DNA from: Maylandia zebra
Taxonomy: Eukaryota > Chordata > Actinopteri > Cichliformes > Cichlidae
Assembly: GCF_041146795.1 (NCBI RefSeq)
Contig: NC_135173.1
Location: 54,686,365-54,750,364 of the forward strand
DNA: 64,000 nt
Direction: 5' to 3'
The notes under the pieces were generated by a model that was not told the DNA's origin, searched no databases, and saw only the letters and a program-made list of their open reading frames with translations. The position numbers were made by a program, and so were the translations under genes. Shown one piece after another: positions 51,501-62,400 of this stretch (position 1 is the first letter of the stretch; each line of letters starts with the position of its first letter).

Positions 51501-52532
51501 ACAAAATGATCATACTATATTGAATAAGACTGTGACTATAAAAGGTGTTAATGGATTTAAATCAAGTAAGAAGAGAATCATTTACACATAGAAATCTATT
51601 CATTCATCTCTTTTTTGCAACCAGAGAAGTCGCCCTGTGCTGGTAATTAGAAAGCATGCACGTTTAAGAGACTTTGACTTCATTTTACAGACTGTGAGAT
51701 TACTTCTATCTTTTATATACAGACACATAATTAGGTGGATCACATGGCTGCCTAAAATAGAAGAAGTGTGATCGATTTAAAAGGGTATAAGGACCGATGA
51801 GACTACGCAACCTGTGTAAACCCAGTGATTTTTTTAAGTGATTTACAGATCATGTCGAATTACCAGGGAAACACTATTTTCCTCAATCAGAAGGGAGATG
51901 TGCTGTAGAGTACGCACTAGGGAACAGGTTTTTTTTGTCTGTCTCTCCATAACAGGAATTCAGACAGTCTTCATCTGTAAAAAGCTGGAGAAACACCTTG
52001 ACAAACGAGTTTGAGTAAATAGCAGGATGTAAAAGACAAATAATACTACGGAACAATGACACAAAAGAACAAACCAGATACTGTTGACGTGAATAGCTGC
52101 ATTATCTCAGACACCTGCTGACAAACATGTCAGTCAGACCAAATGACAACATGTTATAAATGAAGCACCTTAAATACGGGTGTGTTTAAATAACAAAATA
52201 TTCTCTTCGAAACTACGTCCCTATCACTAAAACAAGTCACACAGAAAGAAAATGTCTCTAAAAGGAAAAAGAAAATGCTGTTCAGTCTTTTAATTCCTTC
52301 TAGTTGACTACTTATCAGTTTGAAACATCTCCAGTAAGAAATTGAGTTAAGATAATCAGCCAAGAGTTTTACAACTGAAAAATTTCAAATGATTGTTTCC
52401 TTTGTTCCTTCTATTTTTTTTCTTTCTTCAATATTTTCAGCGACACCCTCCTCGCCCAGAAAGCAAACTGAGGTTCCAGATTTATCTACTGATATCAGCT
52501 CTTTGCTCTCTACATACTACAAGGAAAGGTAG
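36536..52532 (+). CDS. rtkn: Rhotekin, Rho GTPase effector (12 coding exons seen; C-terminal end uncertain)
   Basis: Exons: 36536-36553, 38270-38469, 38670-38717, 38792-38845, 38997-39114, 39239-39481, 39583-39677, 39786-39892, 39983-40117, 40928-41090, 45853-45951, 52441-52528. About 456 aa are assembled, against about 560 in human RTKN. Family features in order are an HR1 Rho-GTP-binding segment ([20 protein letters not shown]), an anillin-like region ([17 protein letters not shown], then YNLLAHTTL and [11 protein letters not shown]) and a PH domain (about 39983-41090), followed by WKQCC and KQGSLYHEI. The sequence is closer to RTKN than to RTKN2. The short first exon (MNNNTQ) resembles alternative first exons of the family. 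Exon 3 carries an apparent extra A (38700-38704) that shifts frame unless a weak donor at 38705 is used. The proline-rich tail was not found; read-through of the last exon meets TAG at 52530-52532. Confidence 0.88.
36820..37410 (+). mobile_element. Decayed Tc1-like transposase remnant in rtkn intron 1
   Basis: Plus-strand translation gives a [15 protein letters not shown]-like piece near 36860 and a C-terminal transposase piece near 37175-37340 ([19 protein letters not shown]). The latter matches the third catalytic-residue region of Tc1-like enzymes. Stops and frame changes are frequent. Terminal repeats were not delimited. Confidence 0.7.
40661..40698. repeat. Perfect 16-bp inverted repeat in rtkn intron 9
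   Basis: The arms GTGTTGTGGGTATGCT (40661-40676) and the exact complement at 40683-40698 are separated by six bases. The structure would form a strong hairpin. The stem is short for a microRNA precursor. It matches no element recognised here. Confidence 0.85.
41091..42417 (+). other. Part of rtkn intron 10 without recognised elements
   Basis: No exon or repeat family was recognised before the Tc1-like element. A 70-aa open frame at 41124-41336 has no family resemblance. Confidence 0.35.
42420..44046 (+). mobile_element. Tc1-like transposon with long terminal repeats and a broken transposase, in rtkn intron 10
   Basis: Inverted repeats of 216 bp lie at 42420-42635 and 43831-44046, differ at only a handful of positions and start CAGTC(A/G)GGTC. 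TA dinucleotides flank the element (42418-42419 and 44047-44048). It is 1,627 bp. The plus-strand transposase gene is disrupted. A much older relative's end forms the first 149 bases of this window. Confidence 0.92.
42771..43800 (+). pseudogene. Tc1-like transposase pseudogene
   Basis: The gene starts at ATG 42771 ([13 protein letters not shown]). An in-frame stop lies near 42855 and a frame change near 42940. The longest intact part (about 42950-43599) includes the helix-turn-helix end and catalytic blocks [12 protein letters not shown] and MDNDLKHTA. In the latter, the usual proline of the DNDPKHT block is replaced by leucine. A further frame change near 43575 precedes the PDLNPIEHP third-residue block, and another stop occurs near 43738. 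Several independent lesions make it non-functional. Confidence 0.85.
44049..45852 (+). other. Rest of rtkn intron 10, no recognised gene
   Basis: AT-rich intron sequence. No exon, RNA gene or clear repeat family was identified. Confidence 0.35.
46202..49288 (+). mobile_element. Near full-length Rex3-type (RTE clade) LINE in rtkn intron 11
   Basis: This 3.1-kb insertion is flanked by a perfect 12-bp duplication GACTTTAAAACA (46190-46201 and 49289-49300). It ends in a GGAT tandem tail (about 49257-49288), a known trait of fish Rex3. It is much richer in G and C than the surrounding intron and contains a G-rich run (46698-46721). It is in the same orientation as rtkn. Clean duplications suggest a fairly recent insertion, although the coding region is broken. 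Confidence 0.92.
46217..49240 (+). pseudogene. Rex3-type endonuclease/reverse transcriptase, disrupted
   Basis: The endonuclease part (46217-about 47150) shows NVTSL, a [13 protein letters not shown] block and [10 protein letters not shown], as in apurinic-type nucleases of RTE LINEs. The reading frame changes near 47150. A one-base loss near 47801 (VDEVR block) changes it again. An in-frame TAA lies at 48135-48137 within the GAWEF block. A further frame change near 48300 precedes the [10 protein letters not shown] active-site block (about 48466). An early TGA at 49130-49132 follows RWRDYIS. The remaining sequence reaches the normal C-terminal region. The protein cannot be made as one chain. 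Confidence 0.88.
49257..49290 (+). repeat. GGAT tandem tail of the Rex3-type LINE
   Basis: About eight GGAT units at the 3' end of the LINE, immediately before the target duplication. Confidence 0.9.
49301..49762 (+). other. rtkn intron 11 segment, no recognised element
   Basis: No gene or repeat was recognised in this stretch. Confidence 0.3.
49763..50020. mobile_element. Truncated Tc1-like element end in rtkn intron 11
   Basis: It begins after TA with CACTATATTGTCAAAAGTAT, a terminal-repeat type common in fish Tc1-like elements. It continues with non-coding blocks resembling the same family (GTGCACTGGTGCGCAGTCATG). The matching right end is missing. Confidence 0.7.
50051..50109. repeat. 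Two adjacent perfect hairpins
   Basis: Hairpin 1 has arms GCGTGGTACC (50051-50060) and its complement (50066-50075). Hairpin 2 starts at the next base: AATCTATGGAG (50076-50086) pairs with 50099-50109, and four further pairs, one a T-G wobble, extend it inward. No known element was matched. Confidence 0.85.
50218..50770. mobile_element. hAT-like element end followed by SINE-like sequence
   Basis: CAGTGTTGGGCAAGTTACTT at 50218 and the repeated AAGTAACT blocks to about 50370 match a non-autonomous hAT family common in fish. From about 50446 the sequence CCCCAGGGCAGCTGTGGCTA runs to AAAGCGCTTTGGGGTCC near 50535. This segment is shared with the SINE-like copy at 55560-55680. The part from 50540 to 50770 is unclassified. 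Boundaries are approximate. Confidence 0.6.
51236..52440 (+). other. rtkn intron 11, end portion
   Basis: No exon was recognised before the acceptor ending at 52440. Near 51270-51325 the sequence repeats TTGATCAATGG-like words several times. The rest is AT-rich. Confidence 0.35.
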
Positions 52533-54546
52533 GTTTTCTACACCTCTGTGCGTGCAGTCTTTTTAAAGCCTGCCAAATACACCTGTATGTATTTGCCAGC
52601 AGGATTTGCTTTCTCTTCAGTCATATTAAATAGTAAATCCACTCCTAATGCTCACCACCACACGCATAATCACTTGTTGTATTATGACATTCCAGCACAG
52701 CTTACCTCGTAACTACAAGCAATGAAACATTACACTTTGCAATTAATATTTGTTATGACCGTGGTAAGTTTTCCGTAGGCAAGGCCCAGGACTTAGGTAT
52801 ATTTTGTGGGGCAGATGTGGCTACAATATAGCTAACAATATACCTAACTGTAAGTGGAAACTTACAGTCACAAGTTGCACATTAAACCTATTTGAGTGTC
52901 AAGTTTATTCTCTGTCATATAAAAAGCATGCACAAAGTTGTGTATAGCAGGCCACAATTGTGTCTTTCTCTGTCATCTTTCTAAAGGACATTGTTCCAGC
53001 TGTACTGCGCTTTGGTTAAATGCAATGCACGAGAAGAAAGTTTCCAAACAAGTCTTTGTCTCACTTTACTGTCATTAACGTAAACATTTAACATGCTAAC
53101 TGAGGCCTGTAGAGCCTGAGATGTAGCTCTTGTGTTCTGAGCATTGCACAGTCTGACCTTGCGGTGAATTTGCTGGGATGTCTGCTCCTGGGAAGATTGG
53201 CAACTGTCTTGGATTTCTTGAACTCTTCGAGTTGGGAATAATATATTACTGTAAGAATAATTAAAATGAAAGGTGTGATTTTCATACTGTACTGAAGCTT
53301 ACAGCAAACATGCACATAGACAAAGCATGCAAAAATTCAGTGGCATACAGGTCACAATTGGGTCTTTCGTGCGCTCGTCGACGTCAGCAGGGACAGGAAT
53401 TAACACAGAAATGCAGGTCAGGCTTAAGCAAGATGATTACCTCTTAAAGTTATACAAGCATTGTCTTTTGTAATCTGGACTGTTTTTCAAACACTAGCTG
53501 ATAATTTAACTTCTTAGCAAACAAAACTTACAAGTTCAAGTGTGCACATAATAGACCTTGTCAAAAGGAACATACTGTGTTCAGGAGTGTGGTGATTTGT
53601 GTACAGAGCTAAGGCCAGAGATCAGTCAAAAGATGTCTCAGAGAACAGGTTTTACAGTTTGATAGTTGATATATGCGAGGTAACAACCGGAGAAGACAAC
53701 TAGACAGGCTTTCACAGTGCTGGCTTTGTTTAGTTTTCAGATACTTTGTGTTTGTGGTTCAACTGTGTTTCTTTTAACAGAATTGCATAGTGAGTCAGAC
53801 TGTTACACTGCATGCATAGCTGTGGGATAGAGAATATAAAACTACCTGACAGATTTCCAACTTTGCATTAAGAGAAAGATGCTTGGCAGAGAGGTTATGA
53901 AATAAACTCACATCTCAAAAAATAATACAATTTTGGACTCGAGGTCTTTAAATGGCCAAAGACAAATTCTGCAATTCTGAAATATTCTGCACCTAATGAG
54001 GTTGCATAACAATTTAATCAGTTAGGTAATAGACGTATAAGGTAGATGTATCTTTTTTAAATAACAAAACACAAAAAAGAATGGTATTTTCTATATATTA
54101 ATTTATTCTTCTTTGTTCTTTCAAAGATACTTTATACAAAGTATAAACATGTGCAAAGTGCAGGCATTTTTTATTTGCACCACTGAAACCCATTTTAATA
54201 TACTTGAGCAGAATTATTATTTCTTTAACTTATTTTGTGGCGTATCGTAAATATGTAACATTCATGTCATTGTTTAAAAGAATTAATTTGGATTTTTGTA
54301 ATACATATTAAATGAGAAACATTTGAACATAAGTTTATTTTTGTTTTCCCGAAAAATAGATATTCAGGAACACTGCATATGCCCTCAAATTGCTACGTTT
54401 TTAAGTGGTTATAACCTGTTACTGCAATGTACATAAAAATTAAAAAATTTTCAACTATACTCAAAAAGTACCCCATGGCAACATGTTCTTTTTAATATGA
54501 AAAGTTATTGTCATTTTTCATCAAAATGTACAACTTTAGAGACCTG
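52533..54546. other. Stretch after the last recognised rtkn exon, with a Tc1 fragment
   Basis: No C-terminal rhotekin exon was found. A short Tc1-like transposase fragment on the minus strand lies at 53095-53260. The remainder is AT-rich with no recognised feature. Confidence 0.4.
53095..53260 (-). mobile_element. Small fragment of a Tc1-like transposase
   Basis: The minus-strand translation contains FKKSKTVANLPRSRHPSKF followed by a TARSDCAMLR step. This is the region between the two DNA-binding subdomains of Tc1-like transposases. Neither end of the element is present. It is too short and altered to be functional. Confidence 0.7.
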
Positions 54547-55009
54547 GGGCCTGTGCTTCGTACCGCGCTAAGTGAGTTAGCTGGATTAGATTGTTGACGA
54601 TTTCGCGTGATCCTGGATCGTTCGGTTCCCCGAAGCCCATCCGGGACTTGCTGTCATAGCAACAGAGCCGTAAGCGTAAACCTGCTGGGGAGCAGGTTTA
54701 CTTTATGTAAACAGGATTAGATCGTGGCCACGCAGGTATGTCCGCGTCATTCATACGAAAGCAACAGCGATATTCCACCACTGTTTCACCATAAATAAAT
54801 AACATCAATGTAACTAAAGATAATGCAGCACTTGATCCTTTTATTGATTTCACACAGATACATACAGGTCATTCCCTAAAAAAGGGAAATGTACTATTTA
54901 CATTCTATTACATGTATGTGATTATTACAGATGTAATTCATATTTCAGAGTAGTAATTGTAAATTACTTCGTGTAATCAAGATGAGAGACCACGGCTATA
55001 AAAGCGAAG

Positions 55010-55240
55010 GTGGATTTGGGAAGTCTGTCGCAGTCATATCCTGTCCGTTTACGCGAGCAACCCATTGCGGAAGGTGCAAGATTGATAAGGAGAGTCCTCA
55101 GAATTCAGCGTATATTGCGGGATAGACAGGATCCTTTAGCTCAGCGCGACAGTGTGCTCATAGAGAGATATCGATTTTCCCGTGAGGGTATTATTCACTT
55201 AACCAACTTGTTGACGAGGGGGTGCAGGACCACCACCTGT
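55010..55240 (+). pseudogene. N-terminal remnant of a Harbinger-type transposase
   Basis: About 76 residues resemble the start of HARBI1-like transposases, with an arginine-rich lead, RDRQDPL and a YRFSREGI step. The DDE nuclease core is absent, so it is non-functional. Confidence 0.7.
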
Positions 55241-55504
55241 CTTTTTTTTTGCTCTGCCCTTTTCTTGGTTGCTGTTATGAACAAACAAACAGAGTATTCC
55301 AGGGTCTCTTTCCAAGAGACGACAAGCAATATAAGTGATAAATATTACCATTCTGTAGAATATTCTTATATTTCACTTTTACTTGTTCCCATGTTCTAGT
55401 GGGTCCTGTTGTGGCTCTAATGTGAAAGGGGGATATAATATAACATATTATAATATAATATAATGTAATAATATTGGATAATATGGTGTGATATGATAGA
55501 TCTA

Positions 55505-55720
55505 CCCTACCGCCTACTGGTGTTGGCCAGAGGGGCCGATGGCGCAATATGGCAGCCTGGCTTCTGTCAGTCTGCCCCAGGGCAGCTGTGGCTACAACCG
55601 TAGCTGCCTCCACCAGTGTGTGAATGTGAGAGTGAATGAATAGTGGCATTGTAAAGCGCTTTGGGTGCCTTGAAAAGCGCTATATAAATCCACTCCATTA
55701 TTATTGTTATTATTGGATTA
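55505..55720 (+). mobile_element. SINE-like repeat nested in the Harbinger derivative
   Basis: It contains GCCCCAGGGCAGCTGTGGCT, a GTGTGTGAATG block, GTAAAGCGCTTTGGGTGCC and AAAAGCGCTATATAAATCC, and ends in an ATT-rich tail. The middle part is shared with the segment at about 50446-50535. This tail type is widespread in teleost SINEs. Confidence 0.65.
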
Positions 55721-56112
55721 TTTACGAGTTTGATTTGTCAGCAACTTTCTGCCAGCCCTCTCTCCTTGCTTTTGCAGCCTTTGCAGTGTTCCCTTGCGTT
55801 TTAATTAAACTCTGAAACTCCTGAAATCCCTCACTCAAGAGTTCTTGCTCTGCTGCCGAAAAATACCGAGCGCGCTCCTTCGCCATTTTCGCCAACCAAT
55901 CAGCGGGTTGCCGATCACTGTTTCTGCTATCGATGCGTATCCCCTTTTACGGCACCCAGTGATCGCACATTACTTCATCCAGCTGTACTAATCGTCAACA
56001 GCAGGTGTGTTCGGGGAACCGGATTAGCGAGCTCACGGTTAGCGCGATGATTTGATCTTGGATGTTTCATTTGATCTTGGATGTAGTAAGCGACGTACGA
56101 AGCACAGGGCCC

Positions 56113-59100
56113 TGTACTGCATTACGATCACAATAATACAAATATACAACTTTAGTGATTTGTGTGCAAATTTGTGCATTGCGTTGAAAATACACAACAA
56201 GTTAACCTAAAAGAACTCGGTGGATGTAGTAGAAATTTTAATGGCTTGTTAACCGGACCCCACGCTGCACCCCTTTAAAGTTTGATCAGTTTGATCAGAA
56301 TTCGTTCAAATCTTTTTGAGCTGTCGTTCTTACAAACAGAATGACATGCACACAAACTATACCAAAAATGTAACAGACAAACACACACACACAAAAAACC
56401 CCCAAAAAAAAACCCACTTGGACTTACTTGGAAAACAAGACAAACTGACATCCTTGTGACAGTAATCTAGCAAATAACCTGCGCTTATTCTTGTAAGTGA
56501 AGCAACCATATCCTCATACCAGCAGATCATCTGATAAGAAACTTGCAGTTGGAGTTGTGGTTTCAAGACCCATTTGTTGAAATCACTTCAGCTGCCAAGA
56601 GGGTGTGATGCTTTGGTACATAATGGAAATATTAATGGGTGAGGGAGAGGGAGGATGATTTTTCATGTCAATTTATCATCCAGACACCTATATTACCCAA
56701 CAGAGATAAGGTGCATTAGATGGCAACTGTTTTATTTTCTTTGATTGATTCTTTTTTTTGTGTTGTCCCATTTTTTACAGTTATTGATCACCCTGCCAAG
56801 TACACTGGGAAAGAGCGAAACACACTTCTCAGCAGCCCAATTCTGGTTACCTTGCCCAGTCAAGGAGTTGGAGAAGGACATGATAATTGGTGGTCTTTCA
56901 TGATTTGGAAGGTCACCAGAATTACTCAACTGTGCTTACTTTTTCATGCTACTCCTGAATGAATCCAAACTGTTTATCCAACAACAATAGCTAGCAATTT
57001 TTGGAGTCAAGGTGATATAATGAGATTCCACTCTAATTTTGATTCCATTTACCTTGGCCCCTTATCTTTAGTTACTGTGATAAACATGAAAATATCCATT
57101 TATTAGGCACCCACTGGGATAAAATCATGTCTCACTAATTTGAGTATCATGTGCAGCAACATGTGCATTTATATTTTCACCTGGTTTTATTGTTACACAG
57201 GAAGACATGCGTTAAATTTTAGTTGTACTAATGTGGATTAACAATAGCATTCTGCTATTATAGAAAATAGCAGAAGTAGTCTGGCATATTTCTACTGAGT
57301 CATAAGGCAAATACTCTAGGAGGAAAATCTTTTTACTGTAAATCAAGAGCACACCTTGCATTGTCTACAAATATTTTTCACTGATGTTATGCTTGTTTTG
57401 GCCACACCTCTTGGAAGCATATAAAACTCTACACTTCCAGTCAACATCCTGTGGAACGAGAAAAAGGTAATTAGTATTCGTGGAGAAAGCAGGTAGGAAT
57501 CAGAGAAGGGTTTCTCAGAAGTTTGTCACTGGGTGTGCCTTAATGCTAAAGAGGACGTGTGAGAATGCAATAAGCGATTAGCGCTAATCTAATCTGTTAT
57601 CTGGAGATGCCAAGGATGCACAGAATCCTTCGAGGCCTCACATCATGATCAGGAATTGCTAAAATCTTATCTTATGTTAAGTATTGTGTTTTAGTATTTT
57701 GTTTTCGTCTTGCTTTGTGAAAAAAGAAACTTGAAAATTCATGGATGACAAAAACAATTACATTTCATTATTAAAAAATATAATTTTGATTACAGAGCTT
57801 GAGCATACTGGTAAATAACAATTAGAGATAAGACATTATTTTGGTAATGTTTATTTATGGCAATTGTGACATGAACCTTACACTGGATGGTGGTCTAATA
57901 AATTTGTTGAGCTCTGTACGTTATCATAAAGGACTTTTAAACAATTTGTAAATGTAAAGCTAAAAATACACTGTGTGCTTTATTTGAATTAATACAAATT
58001 TCCTTATAAATTATGAATCTGAAAGTGAACTTTTGAGATAACTTAGTTTGTTCTTGATGCCAGTGCACACGTTTGAGGATGTGAAGCACAGTGCGTTCCA
58101 CTCTTTAAATAGAATATGTGTAACACGGAAGCACTAAATTACATTTGGCTCGAGGGTTTCCTGGGCTAGTACTCCTGTCAACAGCTTTTACATAAGAAAA
58201 AAGCTATTTTTGATCAACCTGTCCAGGGTGTACTCTGCCTCTTGGCCTATGACAGCTGGGCTAGTCTCTGACCCTGGGTAATTGGAAGAAAATGGATAAA
58301 TGGATAGACAACACACGAGTATTATATGATTATTTTAACCCATACAAAGGCCCGGGTTAAGCAATACTGTGCTGTGTAGTGACAGTCAAATTCCTGTCTG
58401 AACATGTCACATGTCTCTCAGGCACCGTTGGGTTTTTTCTTTTTTCAAGCATTTTGAAATGTCAAAAATGCATTTAGGGGAAATAAAAAGAAAAAAACAA
58501 AACAAACCCAGGAAACATTAGGATCAACTTTGATCTACTCAGTATTGTTCCCACTGTTAAGCACTGTTCAAAAAAAATAATAAAATAAAATAAAATTTAA
58601 TCATAATAGATTTCGCAGCACTTTTGTGATGTTAATTAGCAATTTGCACGTAATAAATTAACGTCTAAGTTTACTGCAGTGGGAGTGTCGCTTCTTTCTC
58701 AATGTGGTTGTCAAACCTTAAAATTCCACGCTTTCAATCAAAGAGTAGTAATTACATAAATAAAAATTAAAAGAGATACTGAGCTGCCTATGTATCATTC
58801 AGGCATGACAAATAAAAACAATGCTCACTAAAGGACAACTGACGTATCTTCTTTTCACTAAAGTGAAAACACGTCTTTTATTCTACTGCAACTATGAAAA
58901 TGTTAAATAAAAGGAACAAGTAAATGTCACATTTGGATAGTGAAGTTCAGATATAGCATCATGCTTTAAAAACAAGTGAAAAAAGAGGATTAAGAGAAAT
59001 GATTCACAAAATGAAAGGATAAAATAGTGTTCACTACATGTAAATGTGTAGAGCGTTGCAGTTATAGCTTACACATCTTTCAAAAATAAAACTGTCTCCA

Positions 59101-59120
59101 GATGGGAAAGGTTTACAAAA
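56113..59120. other. Spacer between rtkn and the ARID gene
   Basis: No gene was recognised. At about 58215-58305 there is a short piece resembling the 3' tail of a fish LINE or SINE (TGTCCAGGGTGTACTCTGCC, with a GATAAATGGAT end). An acceptor-like TTTTTTACAG at 56779 is discussed under rejected items. Confidence 0.4.
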
Positions 59121-59124
59121 AGAA

Positions 59125-59130
59125 TTTATT
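59125..59130 (-). terminator. Candidate polyadenylation signal of the ARID gene
   Basis: TTTATT on the plus strand reads AATAAA on the minus strand, about 340 bases after the stop codon of the minus-strand ARID gene. Confidence 0.5.
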
Positions 59131-59469
59131 GTTTCAACAGATTAATTTCACAATATAACTGGTGTAAAACAAAGCCTCTATTAACAAATAGAAAAAATAA
59201 TCTACTTCATGTGCTTTAAACAAGATTGCACAACAATGAGACTGAAGTGTTAAATGCAATCAACATTTCAGTGCAGAACACAAAAATAGTGCAGATTATC
59301 TTTAAATCAAGCAGATTTGAATGGTTACTTGTATTCCTTTTTTGTGTTCAGCTGATACAAATTGATTGGAAATTAACCTGAAGTATATTCAAAATATAGA
59401 GCTATAATATGAGCATGAGCCAGCTTTAACATGGTGTTGGTGTGTTTGTGGTATTGTCTTAACTGGTCT

Positions 59470-62400
59470 CTACAATGAGTTTGAGATGATTTTTTTCAGC
59501 TTCATGACTTCTTCAGTGGTGAGCTGAAAGAGAGGAGCAGAGCTGGAATTGACCATGAGCATAGCTGAAGGCTCCGTCTCCGCCTGCTGCTTCCCTCCCT
59601 GGACACCTGCGTAGAATTTATAAGAAAAGTCTTGGTGAGTCCTGGGGGGACTAGGGTCGCTCTCCACTTCAATGGATGACTGGGTCTCTCTCTTATGGGC
59701 ACCCCAGAAATTGGGTGACTTGGAGTTGTATGACTTATTAATATCCTGCTGATCTTCTGACAAGACATCCTGGTTTACTGCATTTTTCAAAATGGCACCT
59801 GAAGGCAAAGGCTTGTAACTCATGAATTGGTTTTGGATTTTATTGTTGTGACTGAGGTTTGGCACATTTCTGAATGTTAGATCGTCAGCAGAACTCTGGC
59901 GTTGGGGATTTGTGTGAAATGTCAGTTTGGTAGGGAAAGTGTTTGCGTTAGGCCAATTCCTTTCTGCAGGGTGTCCTTCCTGAGTAGGCTGAGGAACCTT
60001 ACTTTCATGCATCATTGCTGAGGACTTGCACATCTTGAGCAATTTATGAAACACTGACAGGGGTAACTCAATTTCCATTTTGTCATCCTTCTCTTGAGGG
60101 AGACTGGACAGTATTTGGCTAAGATTGAGCCCCATCACTTCTGGAATCACTTTTGTCTCTTCTTTTGGCGTGACTGCAAGGTCTGTGTTTGGAGAACAGG
60201 GTTTTTGTGCCACTGCAGCAGCCTCTGTTCCCAGTGGCAGAGCAGAGTCATATATGGGTCTGCTTGAGGGTGCCGTAATATCGACATCAATAACTTGTTC
60301 CTCCTGTGCTTTCATGGTATAAGGAGAGGGTGCAACTCCATCACTTGACTCCCCATCTTGTGTCTCAGAGCCTTCATTTGTCAGAGCCCCAGTATGATGA
60401 TGGGCATATAGTGTGGATGGTTTGTTCAAAAACTTTGGGTTCTTGCTGGCTGAAGGTGGAGCAAATGATGAAACAGGGTTGTTGCTGATGTCCCGGCCTG
60501 ATGATTTAACGCTGAGGTTCAGGGGCTCAGCCAGTCCGGATGAGGTCTTGTACCGCTCAGCCAGGTAACGCAAGTGCTCTAATGGTTCCTTCACCCTCTC
60601 TGTTGAGTTTACACAAGGTTGACTGTAAGGGAATTGGGGCTTGGGAGCAGGTGGGTGTTGTGTGGCCAATATTGAGGGGGGCATAGGGATGTAGGGAGGC
60701 AGAACTGTGGGGCTTGACTGATAGTAGGGAGGGTAGTGGACAGACAGAGGGAAGAGATTTCCGTGTTGGTCTGTCTGGAGGTTATGAGGGTTCTGCTGGA
60801 GAAAAACACAACAGTTCATCAGGTGTTTGAAGAGTAGTTATGGAGCTACATAAGAAAGTAATTCCACTCTCATTCCTGCTTGATAAAAATTACACAGTGT
60901 TGCTGTTAGCCTGATAGTTGTTCATTATTTTCTTTATGCCTTCACTTTAACAAGGCTTTGGCACCTGTTACATATTTTCAGTACAATCCATGAGGTTCTT
61001 AACTTCCTATGTAACCCATTCTTCAAAAAAACAAAACAAAACCCCCATAAATTTCCTTCAATGTAATGATTTATTTATTGTGTTTTAAAGATAAAATATT
61101 TAACTAACAATGAAAGGTTTTCTAAATAGCAACAAGAGTAAATTGTTCAATATGGAATACTTTTTCATTTAATATAATAAATAATATTTCTATAATTTTA
61201 ATCAATGCAAAGCAATAAATCAATTTTGTTATAATTTTTTGTGTGTGTATGTCAGTAAAAACCAATACCAACCTGATACACTGGTATGGATACCAGCCTG
61301 CGTTTCGCTGGTCTCTGGACACCGTCGTCTTCTTCTTTACTGTAGCCGGCAACAAAGTGGAATGGCTTTAGCTGATGATGAGGCATCATGGACCTGATGG
61401 AAATGCCTTTCACGTGGCATTCATAGGGCAGCAGCAGCCTACACAAATAAAAAAAAAAAGGATCAGATAAAGACAATATAACACCCATTCACAGCCAGAT
61501 GGACGGACAGGCATAATTTGAACTTACTTCTCGTAGTGTCTGCGGGTGCAGGTGGCTGCGCTTGTACTTCGAGGGTTTCCACCAAGTGTATTGTAAACCT
61601 GTTTCCACAATTGCTGAGCAGTCACCTAGAGTAATACAAAAGTGTAACTGTGAGTTTTGACATCTTAGCAATATTATTTTTACTGCAAGCTTAATTGAAA
61701 ATACCTTTAATATAATACTACTATACTATAATACTAACTTACTATTACAATGACAATATTACTATTATTATGATTATTATTATTATTAATGATAATAATA
61801 ATAGCCATCATGATCATCAAAATTATTCTCATAATAACGAGATTATTCGATTATTACCTGGTGGTAGCCGCCCAAGTCATTGACAGTTTTGAACATCACA
61901 AATAAATCAACTGAAAAAAGGAGAGACATACATGTTAAAATAAAATTGACACAGTTGCAAATTTAGGAATATTAATTTCACTAGAAACCCTTTAAAAAAA
62001 AATTACTTTCACAAAACATTTAATAACTGAGAACTAAATATCACAGTTTCTCGGAGCTGAAGCTAATAGCAGTGGTTTGCTTTAGCACTTGTTTTAAAAC
62101 AGAATGAAGAAACTGTAGCAAGAAGAACATGTTCTTCATGGCATCTTCATAGCATTTAAAGAAAAGGCATTTATGATGGATGAATTTTAAAGAAACTGGA
62201 TTCGATAATTGTTATAATTCATCTTTGTTCAATGACCTGATGAATAATTTAACAAATATTTATATCTTGATTACTAGCTCAAAATTTAACCCAAAGTTAC
62301 ATCTACAAACATTAGGAAAGAGAAGCAAATTGCAAATCAAGCATAGTTTTACAGATGTTTCCTTTACTCTTGTCGCTACTACTGATTTATTGGTAGGTTC

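Larger units (their letters stand above)
54547..56112 (+). mobile_element. PIF/Harbinger-type transposon derivative
   Basis: The ends are inverted (GGGCCTGTGCTTCGTAC and GTACGAAGCACAGGGCCC, differing by one inserted base). A plus-strand open frame at 55010-55237 encodes the N-terminal part of a Harbinger-like nuclease (RDRQDPLAQRDSVLIERYRF, then SREGIIHLTNLL). After GCRTT the catalytic part is missing. A SINE-like sequence occupies about 55505-55720. The target duplication was not resolved. Confidence 0.75.

Noticed and set aside
56780-56962. Terminal rtkn exon after TTTTTTACAG
   Set aside because: Joined in the required phase it stops after two codons, and its open frame does not resemble rhotekin. 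It may be untranslated sequence or no exon at all.
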